A DNA stretch of 64,000 bases from Caprella mutica (taxonomy: Eukaryota > Arthropoda > Malacostraca > Amphipoda > Caprellidae). The number at the start of each line of letters is the position of its first letter. Position 1 is the stretch's first letter. The stretch lies in assembly GCA_947561585.1 (NCBI GenBank), contig CANNZV010000508.1, positions 186,001 to 250,000 of the forward strand. Reading direction: 5' to 3'. The notes under the pieces were generated by a model that saw nothing but the letters and a program-made list of their open reading frames with translations, had not been told where the DNA came from and did not search any database. The translations under genes were made by a program, and so were the position numbers. Of this stretch, positions 25,801 through 36,945 are shown in pieces.

Positions 25801-25904
25801 TCGGCTGGCACTTCTTGTACATGGTCTTTAGTGATGTAAGTACCCATTGCTTCGGTTGCTTTTGCCAGCTTAACAAAGTTTCGTTTTTTCCCGGGCAAGA
25901 AGGT
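22864..25904 (-). pseudogene. BEL/Pao Pol: reverse transcriptase, RNase H, integrase
   Basis: Read on the minus strand. RT (about 25,900-25,120) has PRKNKLRIVFDSSA, a substrate loop and the catalytic YVDD box. RNase H follows (about 25,115-24,500), with acidic residues in VFCDPSDEA, RMELCAALEG and YYSDSRVVLGY. The integrase HHCC zinc region has HQHEKVYHQG and CITCKK. The catalytic D,D,E residues are in GMDTFGPYL, RSDNGTNF and GVWERKVGSVKK. The C-terminal tail runs to a TGA at 22,864-22,866. Damage seen: in-frame stops at about 25,116, 23,698 and 23,092, and a frameshift near 23,555. The RT start is cut off by the 8.7-kb insert. So the copy cannot make full Pol. Confidence 0.92.
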
Positions 25905-26479
25905 TTTATGCCTGGGATATTCCCTTAATATCTACAATATTCCCTCCTAGTCTGCACTCTCAGTTTGATGATGAAGGAATATTCCTGTAACAATAATATT
26001 GGATACTATTCAAATTCTTCTACGAGGGAATATTCCAGGAATATTGGAGAGTTACAGTATTCGGTCAGATATTCTCCTAGGATATTCAGGGAATATCATA
26101 TTTCTATAGTATTCCATACGAAACAAATTGGAATATTTTGGAATATATATTTTTGATAGCATTCCATTATGAATATCTCATAAATAACCCAAGAATTTTC
26201 AAGCTAGTTACATATAATAGTATTCCCAAAAATATAACGAAGGAATATCCCTGGAACATTTGGGATCTACAGTATTCTTTGTGAAACAATGACGGAATAT
26301 AACGGGAATCGAATGAAAAATTTTATTTCCTAAGAAATACTTTTGAATATCCCTGGAACTATTTCAATATTTTTGATAAGGAATATATCCCATTGGGTTA
26401 TATGAAGGAATGTTCCTGGAAGAAGGGAAATTTAAAGTATGTATTTCAAACAACAAAGGAATGTCAATTGAATCGAACG

Positions 26480-28190
26480 ATGATTTTTTTCTATTTCCTT
26501 GAGTTTGGTTGTCTAATTTGAAAACTAAGAAACGTGAGTTTGTGAGATGAACTGTTGTAATTTGGATTTCATATATTCTCTTCTAATTTTTACCATCTAT
26601 ATAATTTTTAACACTACTTGTAGTTTTTGAGAATAGCGCAAGAGTTAAGCTCTTCGTCTATGAGGTGTTAGATTTTCGTGTTAGGTATGTGCTTCCATTT
26701 TCATCTTCCATTAATAACGAAACTCCTTCACGGAGCTTTTCTGCATCCATGAGCTTTGTCACCGACTTATAATGTGACTTCTTCTATAAGTCAGTTTCCT
26801 TTCTGGTTGCTTCTTCCAGTCTCTTGTATTTCAAAACGTCAGCGTTATGGCCTTTTGTTCTAGAGCAGATACTAAACAACCAAGTAAATTAAAAATATCG
26901 ATCTAAATGAATAGAATATCGGATCAGTAAATTTAATGCTGGCTCCCTATCAGAAATTAGTAGTACCTACAAAAAATACTTATTTCGTTTGTATGAAATG
27001 CGAAACTACTAAAAGTTGCGAATCAGGTAGCCAAAATATTTGTTATCCAATTTAGTTTTCGCCTTGCAGCACTGCAGTTCAGACGTAATAGACGGGTTAT
27101 AATAGATAGTAGTTAAATTAGTGTCAATTCAAGATAAAAGAGGTTAGTATTGTAATTGTAAATGTTTAACGTATGTACACCATTGTTTCATATTTCATCA
27201 ACAGCAGTTATCACTCAACAATTTTAAATTTTGGTTTAAAGTTAAGTATTGATATCTGGTGATAACGGAATAAGAGTAGAGTCAAGCATGTAAATTGCGG
27301 CACACTGACTAACTGCGGCTTCTAGCAACATACACTTCATATATTCAAAACACACGTTAAAAACTTAAATTAATAAATTATAGCATGCACTGCGCTCCAT
27401 TTGATAGCTATGCAACATATTAATGGAATTTTGGTTCAGAATTGAAATGCAATGAAAAATTAAAATGCTGCAATTTACCTGCATGAACCTACTTACCGTA
27501 CTATTTTAGTTTGTAGTCCTATTTCTATTCATATATACTCAGTTTATACTTTAATTGTAAATGGTTTCACTATATTAATTTATTTTACGAAATGTTTATG
27601 AATATTTAGCTATAACCTAGGTTAAACAATATATATTCTCTATCCTCTGTAAGTGAAATATAAAATTTCATAGAATTATTTCTTCAGTGACCTGTTCTTT
27701 AACTGACTAGATTTTAATATTAAAATTTTAAAAGTGCCAATAATGATTTTCAGTGTTAATAATGTTCATAGTAGCTTTTCTTCGTTCATGAGCACTCTCT
27801 TGTTTTACTTTAATTTGATTTTTTACTTTTTTGACCCATATGGTTTCTCAAAACCTTTTTCCTTATCTAATTCTGTATTCCCTTTACTATCTACTTTTTC
27901 ATCTTTTAAAATTTGAATGAATCACTTATGTTTTTTATTTAGTTTATGGATTAACTTATTGAATACAGAATATTGATAGATGATAATTAATTTTTTTTTT
28001 CTTTTTAGGTACCACTGTCACAGTTTCTGGCAATATGGTTTACTTTAAGAAGTTACAAATCTAGAGACATGTCCTCTTCATTTCGTTGTGTGTACTATAT
28101 AGTATGAAGTGCGTGCACTAAAACTATAGCTGCGCTGACACCACTAGATTCACTTCATAGTCGAGAATATCAATGAATTTAAGAATAATG
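26480..28190. other. insert interior, no gene recognised
   Basis: AT-rich, with a short MITE at 27,279-27,489 as the only recognisable item. A phenylalanine-rich frame near 27,734-27,916 is low complexity and unsupported. Confidence 0.5.
27279..27489. mobile_element. 211-bp MITE, copy 1
   Basis: Left end gagtcaagcatgtaaattgc; right end inverted ggttcatgcaggtaaattgc; flanked by TA on both sides. Same family as 31,897-32,098 and 32,534-32,713. The cacacgttaaaaa block is shared with copy 3. No coding capacity. TA targets suggest mobilisation by a Tc1/mariner-type enzyme. Confidence 0.85.
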
Positions 28191-28194
28191 ACAA

Positions 28195-28499
28195 AATTGA
28201 ACAGTTACCCAAGGCTTACCTGTAAGGTGAAGGGTGACTTCAATTACTTCGGAAGCCATTCTTGTTCATTTTTCTGGAGTGTTCCAGAGGTGCCAACTTA
28301 TGAGATGTCCACCTGCATCGGCCGTTAACTTAAGCATTCAGTATTCAAAGATCGAATCTTTTGTTGTGTATTTCTGGAGTGTTCGGGCGGGAGCGCTCCG
28401 GGCGGGAAAGAACACTCCAGAAAAATGAACAAGAATGGCTTCCGAAGTAATTGAAGTCACCCTTCACCTTACAGGTAAGCCTTGGGTAACTGTTCAATT
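28195..28499. repeat. palindrome with two divergent promoter-plus-first-exon copies
   Basis: Arms of 89-90 bp (28,195-28,283 and 28,410-28,499) are inverted copies with almost no mismatch. Each arm reads, outward, gaacactccagaaaaatgaac, then aag, then an ATG followed by 12 more codons (MASEVIEVTLHLT) and then CAG/gtaagc, a strong splice donor. The ATGs are at 28,435-28,437 (plus) and 28,257-28,259 (minus). The centre holds gggcgggagcgctccgggcg (28,385-28,404) within a GC-box palindrome, striking in such AT-rich DNA. It looks like the start of a host gene captured and inverted. Confidence 0.75.
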
Positions 28500-28604
28500 A
28501 CTTATCGCCATTCTTGTTCATTCTGGAGTGTTCCAGAGGTGCCAACTTATGAGATTTTAAAGAACGCAGCAAAAGATGAGACCAACCAATTTTCAAGTAT
28601 GAAT

Positions 28605-28901
28605 TTAAGATAAGAGCATTAGAAAATTGTAACGTTGACCCACCCTGCGACCTTGATTATCGTCAATGGTAATATTATGGTTCAAGAAAGAACAGGCAGC
28701 TGCTGCACAAGTGCAGAGATTAAAATTAGCAATGTCGATTCCTGCCTCTTCCATAATTGCTTCAATCCGTCTACCTATTTTTGAAATAGATAGGTACTGT
28801 TTGTATGATTTTCGGAAACTTACAGAGTTGATTAGACTCTCCACGAAATCTAATCCATGTACTCTTTGAAGGTTAAATATAGACAGAATTTGAATTGGCA
28901 T
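28605..28901 (-). other. possible exon fragment, unrecognised
   Basis: A 98-codon minus-strand frame with normal-looking composition: VHGLDFVESLINSVSFRKSY near the start and RRIEAIMEEAGIDIANFNL in the middle. It is followed by CTCAAAACSFLNHNITIDDN and a possible donor (CGCAGG/gtgggt). I do not recognise a family. It may be a captured exon of the surrounding element or chance. Confidence 0.3.
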
Positions 28902-28904
28902 TAA

Positions 28905-30990
28905 AATACCTCATTTAATCAGGAATTCATTATTTCCCACACGTGGTGTATAAAGTAATTGAAATAGTCTCTTTCATGATACAAAATCTTTATACATCCA
29001 TAACTTTGAAAGTTGGAACTTGATGTATAGATCATCGAGCTTGTACCGTATCTCATTAATTAATATGTTGAAATTCTAAAAGCAATACCTTCCAGAGGGA
29101 AATAATTTTTCAAAATTCAAAACAGAAGAAACTTCCAAGATCATTTGTACATGGGAGTGGTTAGTCTTATTTAATTTTTATTTTAATTGGTATCCAGGAT
29201 ACCTGCACTAATTCAATAACTAACACTCTTTACTTCAAGAGATTTCACTATAGATAATCCAGTATTATAAGAAAACTTTATATTAATAATTTACATCATT
29301 AAATTGCATGGGATCAATTTTCTGTCTACTCAAGAAATATACCACTTGTGATCTAGCTATGTTGTTTATAGAGGTTTGGCGGAAATTCTGCACTAAAAAC
29401 ACATGATACTGATTTTGTACCGCAAAAGGGGTAATGAACACTGTTGCACTTGGTCTTCCTAAATTTTATAAAGCCTCATGATACTTAAACGTTAGATATC
29501 AGCTACTATTCGGTAATCCCATCAAAATACCAACTTACTTTATCAGCATGAACGTTTTGATAAAAGTATATTTTTTCACAGAAAAATAAGTCTTCTAACA
29601 GACGTTGTCAAAATCTTTAATTAATACGAGAGCATGGCTGAATATTTGTAGTCTTGACAGTAAATATTTTGATGTGGACAAACTAAATGTCATTTGAAAA
29701 GGCCCTGCCAACCGGATTAAAATGGCCTTCAGTTCTAGAACATTAATGTGGGAGGTAGAGTCTTAGCATATATAATCCCATCTATTTTAAATAAAATTTA
29801 ATATATTTATAAGAAATTTACATTCTTCAAGTTGATGCATCAGTGGTAGCTAATTACAATACTTTGAGAATCATGGTTTATGCTTACTAAACTGATTGAA
29901 AAGATTCATATTCAACTGGAAATCCATATTATCAGAGGTTATATAAACTCAGAGTTGAAGGCCACGTTTTCCACACTTCTCCTGATGATGAATAGAAATC
30001 TTTTTAATCGAAAGCTTGAAACCAAAAATACCTTCAACGCTTACGAAACTATAGTAATGAAAGGATGTCTAAATACTTTAAGCTGGATAATCATCATCAA
30101 TTTCTATTCATTTGTAAGTTACCATTGACAATTTTGAGAGCATTAATTTTAAGACGTTCTAAAATTATAAAGAATAAAACTCACCATTAAACTGCTGGAT
30201 GGCAGACAGTCAACAGTTTGATAAAAAATAAAAACGTCACAATTAATAGAATTTTGCTCAAATTTGTTGCATCAATTAAAAATCATTTCTTTCTAATGAT
30301 TAGGAATAAATAAAATAAAATTTCTTTCATTACTAATAACAACAGTGCTCTCTCTCTCTGCAACAGTCCATTCATATGCGAATTCATCTATCAATTAAGT
30401 AAATTAAATAGTACATAGATAAGTAACTTTCAGTTCTTAATTTTGCCAATATAGAATTCATGACTTAAGTAAGTTGCATGATTCACAAGTAGAGCCTTTA
30501 GCTCTAAACTTAAGTTAGAAATGTTTTCCAATTTCTAATATCTACGGTATTATTCTCTATATGGACAGAAAAGTAATCATCTTCAAAATCAATAGAGGCC
30601 ACGAGACAAATTTATTAAATTGAACCAACTACAGTTCTTCAATGTTCTAATAAATAACGTTAATAATGGATATGCAGATTCGATGGCTTTAGATAAATTT
30701 ATAAATAAATGAAGTCCTTCACGTCTTATATGAATGAGAAAACTGAACCGAAACTTATCATTATTCTCTATGACCAATCTTCATACCTATAGACATTAAT
30801 TTTTGAATTTCCAAAATAAGAAATAATTTGGAAATACAGGTTTTATGTAACTATGTGTACCAAATTTCTGGTTGAACTAGTTGTTGCCCTAGTGCAACAA
30901 CGTATTCAACAGTCTTCAACTCTTCGTCAATTCCCGCGTCGCAGAAGAATTTATCGAGGAATATAGGTAATTAGGGTAAAGTAGGTATAT
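28905..30990. other. element interior, no gene recognised
   Basis: AT-rich with stops in all frames. Apart from a short ctctctctctctg run near 30,350 I see no repeat or exon. Confidence 0.45.
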
Positions 30991-31896
30991 TACGACACAT
31001 AGTAAACTGGCCTACTAGAAAAACTATGAACAGTCTTGAATCCTAGCAGGAGGTTATCGAAATTCCCCTGTTAATTCTCTGAATCAGAGAAAAACTTAAC
31101 ATTGCAAATTCATTTGGGAAGAGACTGTAGGCATTAGCATATAACTAGTAAGTTAACTGGCTTCCAGCAAAATTTTTATTGAAGAACCAGACTTGGATAT
31201 GCAATTGCAAAACATATCTGTAGTGGTATTAACAGTCTGTATTTGTTAAGAAATTAAATATTGGTACTTGAGACTAAAGTTCAAGTTACACGATATGTCT
31301 AGTGTTCCTTAGATGAAGCCAGTACAAGCTCGGGTCACAAATTCCCGGCTAAAATAGCTAACTAATTGCCCTAGCTAAAAATTCATAGATTGTCTTCAAT
31401 CATAGTAGTGAATATCGGAATCCCCTCTCAAATTGTTCTGAAACAGAAAATTTTCATAATGCGAGTTTATATGGAAGGAGACTCAATAGGCATATAGCCT
31501 GTAGCTAGTTAGTAGTCACCATGAATTTGAGACGAAATTTTTATAAAGAGTTAAAAAATTATACGCAATATAGCGTAGCGTATATTTGATATTTCCAGTG
31601 AAAGCACGGTCTCAAAATACCGGCTTCAAACTAACTAACTAGATTTACCTTAGTCACAAAATTTTTAGGGTTTCTCTTCAAAATTCCCCTGTCTATATTA
31701 TATCTCTGAATCAGAGAAAATTTCACGATGTGAAATTATTGTTAAGAGACTATAGGCATATAACCTATAACTAGTTAGTAGTTAACTGGATTATTATTAT
31801 TAATTGTATCCATAAATTCATGGTGCTTCTTGAATGGAATACTTAGCACTAGTAGCAATATCAATCTTTAAGTAGCTACCAATTATAAGCTAGATA

Positions 31897-32098
31897 GGGT
31901 AAAGCAGGTAAATTGCGGTACACTAATTAACTGTGTCCTCTAACCACAGAAATATCATAGCTTCAAACAATAATAAAATATAAAATGCATTCCGCTACTT
32001 CAGATATCTGAACAAATTTCAATAAAAATTCGAATCAAAAAGTTTTAGAAAAGTTCTTGCAAAGACTGCAATTGAACCGCAATTTACCTGTGGGACCC
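31897..32098. mobile_element. 202-bp MITE, copy 2, inside the satellite
   Basis: Left gggtaaagcaggtaaattgc, right inverted gggtcccacaggtaaattgc, flanked by TA on both sides. It interrupts the satellite array between its third and fourth units. Confidence 0.88.
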
Positions 32099-32533
32099 TA
32101 GGCAATGATTACAAACAAGTATTATTTACAATTTACGCCACTTTGTACCCGTTAAAATTTCTTATTTTGAGTATTATTGCACATATGTAAAGTTACCATA
32201 TAATATAATAAAGAAGTTCAAGAAAGTTATAGTATTATACGATATATAGTGTATATTTGTTCGATCCAGTAAAGCACGGTCACGAATTTCCGGCTTGAAC
32301 TAGCTAACTAGTACCCTAGTCACGAATTCTTAGGGATTTAGTCATCAAACCTAGCAGGGGGTTATCGAAATTCCCCTGTCTATAATTTTTCTCTTAGTAG
32401 AGAAGAATTTCACTGAGTGAAATTTGGAAAGAGACTCTATTGGCATAGCTAAGCCTATAGCTAGTTAGTAGTAAACTGGTAGTCACCAATTTGTGACGAA
32501 AATTTTAAGAGAGTTAAATAGTTACTAGATATA

Positions 32534-32713
32534 GGGTCAAGCAGGTAAATTGCGGCACGCTAACTAACTGCGGCCTCTAACAAAAGAAACATCATGGTTT
32601 CAAAACACACGTTAAAAAATAATATTAATAAATTATATCATTCACCGCGCTTCTTTTGATATCAATGCAACATTTCAATGTAATTTGGGAGCCGCAATTT
32701 ACCTATGTGACCC
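32534..32713. mobile_element. 180-bp MITE, copy 3, inside the satellite
   Basis: Left gggtcaagcaggtaaattgc, right inverted gggtcacataggtaaattgc, flanked by TA. It interrupts the satellite between its fourth and fifth units. A truncated left end of the same family may lie at about 30,972-31,010 (agggtaaagtaggtatatta). Confidence 0.88.
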
Positions 32714-33739
32714 TATCATATTTTTGAGATATCCAGTTTAAGCACGGTCACGAATTTCCGGCTTTATCTATTCTAACTAGTAACTCCAGTCACGAATTCT
32801 TAGAGTTTTAGTCATCAATCCTAGCAGGGGGTTATCGAAATTCCCCTGTCTATAATTTTTCTCTTAGTAGAGAAGAATTTCACAATGTGAAATTTGGAAA
32901 GAGACTCTATAGGCATAGCTAAGCCTATAGCTAGTTAGTAGTTAACTGGTTAGTAGTCACCGTAAATTTGGGACGAAAATATTAAGTGAGTTAGTTATAC
33001 ACGATATAGCGTATATTTGCAGTGTAAGCACGGTCTCGAAATACCGGCTTCGAACTAACTAACTAGATTTACCCTAGTCACGAATTTCTAGGGTTTGTCT
33101 TCGGTCCAGCAGGGGGTTATCGAAATTCCCCTGTCTGTGAAATTATTGGAAAGAGACTATAGGCATACAACCTATAACTAGTTAGTAGTTAACTGGCTCA
33201 CTTAAAAACTATCAGCAAGGCCTGTTTTCAAGTACCACGCAAGATAGGTAATTTTTTAAAAATCATAATAACGAGCAAAAGTGGCTAAAATTGTATATCC
33301 TATAGAACTAATAGTAAAGCTATAATAAAATCACTTATCTGTATACGAGAACATCTAGGCTTGAATGAAAATCGAATTCAATCGATCACAAACACTGTGC
33401 ACGCACAACTAGACTTTTTAAGCCTAGGAGAGCAGGAAAAAACACACACATGTTAACGCGCCGAATGCAAATGGCGAACTGAATGCTTAAGTTAACGGCC
33501 GATGCAGGTGGACATCTCATAAGTTGGCACCTCTGGAACACTCCAGAATGAACAAGAATGGCGATAAGTAATTAAGTGTTTGATTGAACAAATTTGTTCC
33601 AGGTTAATGTAAAGAACCAAATGCAAAAGACTTTGTACTAGTTGTCACACAGGAAAGTAGCTCATAGCAAATTAAGCTACCACCAATCAATTGTAGTGGT
33701 CAATAATTTTGCAAAAAGAAACGATAGCACTGTTGAGTG

Positions 33740-33880
33740 TTGACTGCATTAACAGATGGAAGAGGAAAATGAGAAGGTGATGGGAAATGAAACCTGTGAG
33801 CCTTTCTTAACTAAAAATTGAAAACATTGCAATTGAAAAGTACAACCATAGCGGTATAGAATAAATAAGAAATATCTAGT
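33740..33880 (+). repeat. dispersed repeat, copy 1
   Basis: The block agatggaagaggaaaatgag and the next ~50 bp (gatgggaaatgaaacc, gagccttt) match 59,252-59,310 on the same strand, with weaker similarity beyond. The family is unknown. Confidence 0.65.
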
Positions 33881-34227
33881 GAAAAAAACTGAGAGTTTAT
33901 AGAACATAATTAGAGCCTCAACAACATAAAAACAAGTTGCCCAGGAATTAATTTGCGCTTGATTACATTAGCTCTTTCTAAATCATGTACTATTTGATAT
34001 TTTAATAAAATGATTGACGTATGTTTAGTTTCTTTCATTTAATCCCAGTACAAAGGGACAATTGTGGAAATACCTAGATTTAAGCAATGTGTCCTGTAAT
34101 TAAAGTGTTAATATTCGTAGATTTTTTTATACAGTTATTTGTTCAAGTTAAACTTCTTGGTGTATAGCTATGTGACAATTAAGTTATGCACTCAAGTGAA
34201 TAGTGATACATGGCCAGTGATCCCTCT

Positions 34228-34490
34228 TATTTTGGATGTCTTATTCCATTGGTACTTCTTCAACAGTCCCTCTTTCTTTGGATGACTCATTCAAAAGATA
34301 TCCCTTCAATATTCCCTCCTCATTTAGATGTCTTATTCCATAGGTATTCCTTCAATATTCCCTCTTACTTTAGATGTCTCATTCCATAGATATTCCCTCT
34401 TACTTTGGATGTCTTATTCCATAGGAATTCCTTCAATATTCCCTCTTACTTTAACGTCTTATTCCATTGGTATTCCTTCATTATTCCATT
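34228..34490. repeat. ~50-bp minisatellite near the right end of the 8.7-kb insert
   Basis: About five imperfect copies of tttggatgtcttattccata followed by ggtattccttcaatattccc. It forms the inner part of the right GAATATTCC-rich end. Confidence 0.85.
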
Positions 34491-34649
34491 GAGATTCATC
34501 TCTGCGATTCCCTAGATTTTCCCTTGTGATTTTTGGGACTATTCCATAAAAGTGTCAAAAAACTGCATTTCCTGAATATCGAAAAATGATCATCATGGAA
34601 TATTCCTTGGGAATATTCCGAGAATGTTTTGGGAATATCCATTTTTTGC

Positions 34650-36909
34650 GCGGGTTAATCCTTTGAGTGTATTTATTGATCTCATCAATACAGAAATCCT
34701 GTTATCAGATAGTTTGCTGTCTTCTTTCAAAGGTAGAGGCATTTCTAACTTTCCATCGTTGTTGACGTGGATGTTGTTGCTAATTTTATCAAGGAATTGT
34801 TGCTCTTCTTTAGATAGACCACGAACATTATCTTCTGGAGTTTGCATGAATATATCAGGATACATGCGATTTCTGTTCATCTCCACCGTTCCCTTTTCAA
34901 AGATATTTCTTAAGTCGAAATGTTCACAACTTAATGTTGACGTTCTCAAACATGTGATGCTTTCATTTGATGTTCTCGAATTGCAAACTGGTCCAACGAG
35001 TGCCCAGCCAAGTGAAGTCCTGTGAACGAATGGGAATTTACTTCCGAAGGTTTCCGTTCGCATTGCTTCACCACAATTCGCCCCAATTAACAACAGAACT
35101 TCCAAATTGTGATCAATTTTTGGAAAGTTAATCGCAAGGTTCTTGATATGTTTGTGTGCAGCAACGATTACTGGCGATGCAACATCTCTTGTACACTGGG
35201 GAATACCGGGATGTGTAATCGTTGTTGGAAGTTTGATCCATTTCTTTTCTCTGATGCCTTTTACTTCCAGACCAGAGACTACAAGTCCTTGCATTGTTGT
35301 TTTCAAGCCAGCCATTGTGGATAGGGTATAAGATTGAATAGGGGCGTTAATTTTAAACTGGTCCACTATCTTCTTATCACAAAATGTGCTATTTGATTGC
35401 TCATCAATAATGGCAAGGCATTTTATTATTTGATTGCAATTGTTCATTCTTATTTCGACAGGGACAGTTTTAGAACAGATCTTTAAATCGTACTTACTCT
35501 GACATACTTCTAGGCAATTGGACGTTGCGTCGACTGCCCTCATGGGCTGCTTCCTGTACATGGCAGCTCCCTCTTCGTCATTTTGTCTAGTCCAGTGCAT
35601 GGCATCTATGTGCTTTCCCTGACAGATACCACAAGTTATATCCCTAGGACATTTAGATATGATGTGAACTCGAAGACAGGCAAAGCATAGTTTGTTCTTC
35701 ATTGCAAATTGTTTCTTATCATAGTACTTCAAACGTCTGAATGCTTTGCACTCTTCTACTGCATGCCCATGGGAGTCGTGATACGAACAGTGTGCTTCAA
35801 CCCTCGTATTATAGCTTTTTACCGGTCTTACTGAGCTGCCAGATTGCCAAGTAATCGATTTGGGTTGAGAAGAAAACATTGGCGACGATACTTCATCGAT
35901 ATATTCTTCCATGAAATCGATCAGATCTTTGAATGAGGGAAATGCACCAGTCTTCTTTTCGTGGTTGTAGCATTGTTTTCGCCATCGGTTTTGAAATGCT
36001 TCTGGGAATTTTTCCCATACCATCTTCATTCCTCTAGGTAGATCTAGGCTCTTGAGGTCCGAACAGTGATTCATACTGAAGTGAATCACCCTACACATGT
36101 CATGAAGATCTTCCATATTGCTGATACTTTGAGTTGATCGAATTGAGGGGAATTTCTTTTGCCTTAGCTGGCGTCTTGAAATTGGATCTAGGATTTCAGA
36201 AGAGTCATTTTGAAAGTCATCTCCACCTTGAGACGTGTGAATTGGGGCTTGGTCGATGAAATCTTGCATTCTCTCAGGAGGGAATTCAGCATCCCGACTA
36301 ACAGAGGGAAAATTTCGGTCAGACAGATTTTCAATAATGTCGGGATTGGATATCCTTTCACCTACGATGTTCTCAAGTTCAACTTCAACACTTGCTAACT
36401 GAGCGATATGCTGTACAGTTTGTTGAAGATTTACTCCAGCTTCTTGAGATAGTGACACATTGTTCAATTGCGGTACGATATTTTCTGTTGGGAGAGCTTT
36501 CGGAGTCACAGAGTCGACAGGATTATTCCTTTGTTGGGGCCTCGCCAATAACGCTTGGCGCACCAATACTCGAAAGAGCATCTTCACCCATTTCAATGAG
36601 AATTGAATTCAAGTTCCTGATAGCTTCGGCGCAGTCAGTATGCACAAGTTGTAACCTGATGTTTCTGCATTCAGAAGCTGAAGTAACAGACCCATGTCTA
36701 CTCAACCAAGCAGACAGAGCCCGGCTTGAGATCTCGTAAGATTTGATTGCAGTCTTTACATTAGAAATGGCATGCTGAACATGACTGGGGCTCTTTGAAC
36801 TTTCAGCTATGTGAGACTTATCAAGCTCAGTTAGCAGGTAATTGCGAAATTTATCTTCATCCCTTTCAAGTTGATGATACGTGGTGGCTACTGGACGTCT
36901 TGAACCCAT
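34650..36909 (-). pseudogene. BEL/Pao Gag and aspartic protease
   Basis: The ATG at 36,909 (MGSRRPVATTYHQ) is about 36 bp inside the 5' LTR, a normal place for gag. A first frame of ~125 codons runs into a second near 36,540, so there is a frameshift or a decayed junction. Then come a capsid-like region (DFMEEYIDE), two CCHC/CCHC-like zinc knuckles (CSYHDSHGHAVEEC; CFACLRVHIISKC..C..C) and a retropepsin-like stretch with IIDEQSNSTF and LLIGANCGEAM. The lead-in to RT (ISVLMRSINTLKGLTR) follows and is interrupted by the insert at about 34,650. Protease sites usually read D-[ST/E]-G; here the third residue is Gln (DEQS). Confidence 0.88.
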
Positions 36910-36945
36910 GTTTCACACCTCAGTTACCGGCCTCTGATTTAGCAC

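Larger units (their letters stand above)
31000..33215. repeat. ~280-bp satellite array, six units
   Basis: Units share, in order: agcacggtcacgaatttccgg, ctaactag, cctagtcacgaattctta, ctagcagggggttatcgaaa, ttcccctgtct, gaatttcacaatgtgaaatt, ggaaagagactctatagg and ctatagctagttagtag. Comparable points fall at about 31,042, 31,399, 31,680, 32,350, 32,820 and 33,107; the two long gaps hold MITE insertions. The units contain short hairpins. The first two are the most diverged. No open frame persists across units. Confidence 0.9.
28496..33573. mobile_element. 5-kb element with ~60-bp terminal inverted repeats
   Basis: Left end aattacttatcgccattctt and onward to cttatgagat is the inverted copy of 33,515-33,573. 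These ends are variants of the arm of the palindrome at 28,195-28,499 (aacaagaatggc then aagtaatt), so end and palindrome share an origin. The right end also repeats the palindrome centre (gatgcaggtggacatctcat, ttaacggccgatgc). The interior has a ~280-bp satellite and two MITEs. No transposase is recognised. Confidence 0.75.
25905..34650. mobile_element. 8.7-kb composite insert with GAATATTCC arrays at both ends
   Basis: The insert starts cccgggcaagaagg on the left; the right end read inverted starts cccgcgcaaaaaatgg. Both ends then enter dense arrays of gaatattcc-like palindromes (about 25,915-26,470 and 34,230-34,640). It breaks the BEL reading frame between the protease and RT regions. I see no clear target duplication beyond a possible cccg, so the exact borders are uncertain by a few bases. 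No transposase was found. Inside are another TIR element, a satellite and three MITEs. Confidence 0.8.

Noticed and set aside
23411..25928. Plus-strand frames within the BEL Pol region
   Set aside because: Antisense shadows of the minus-strand RT/RNase H/integrase.
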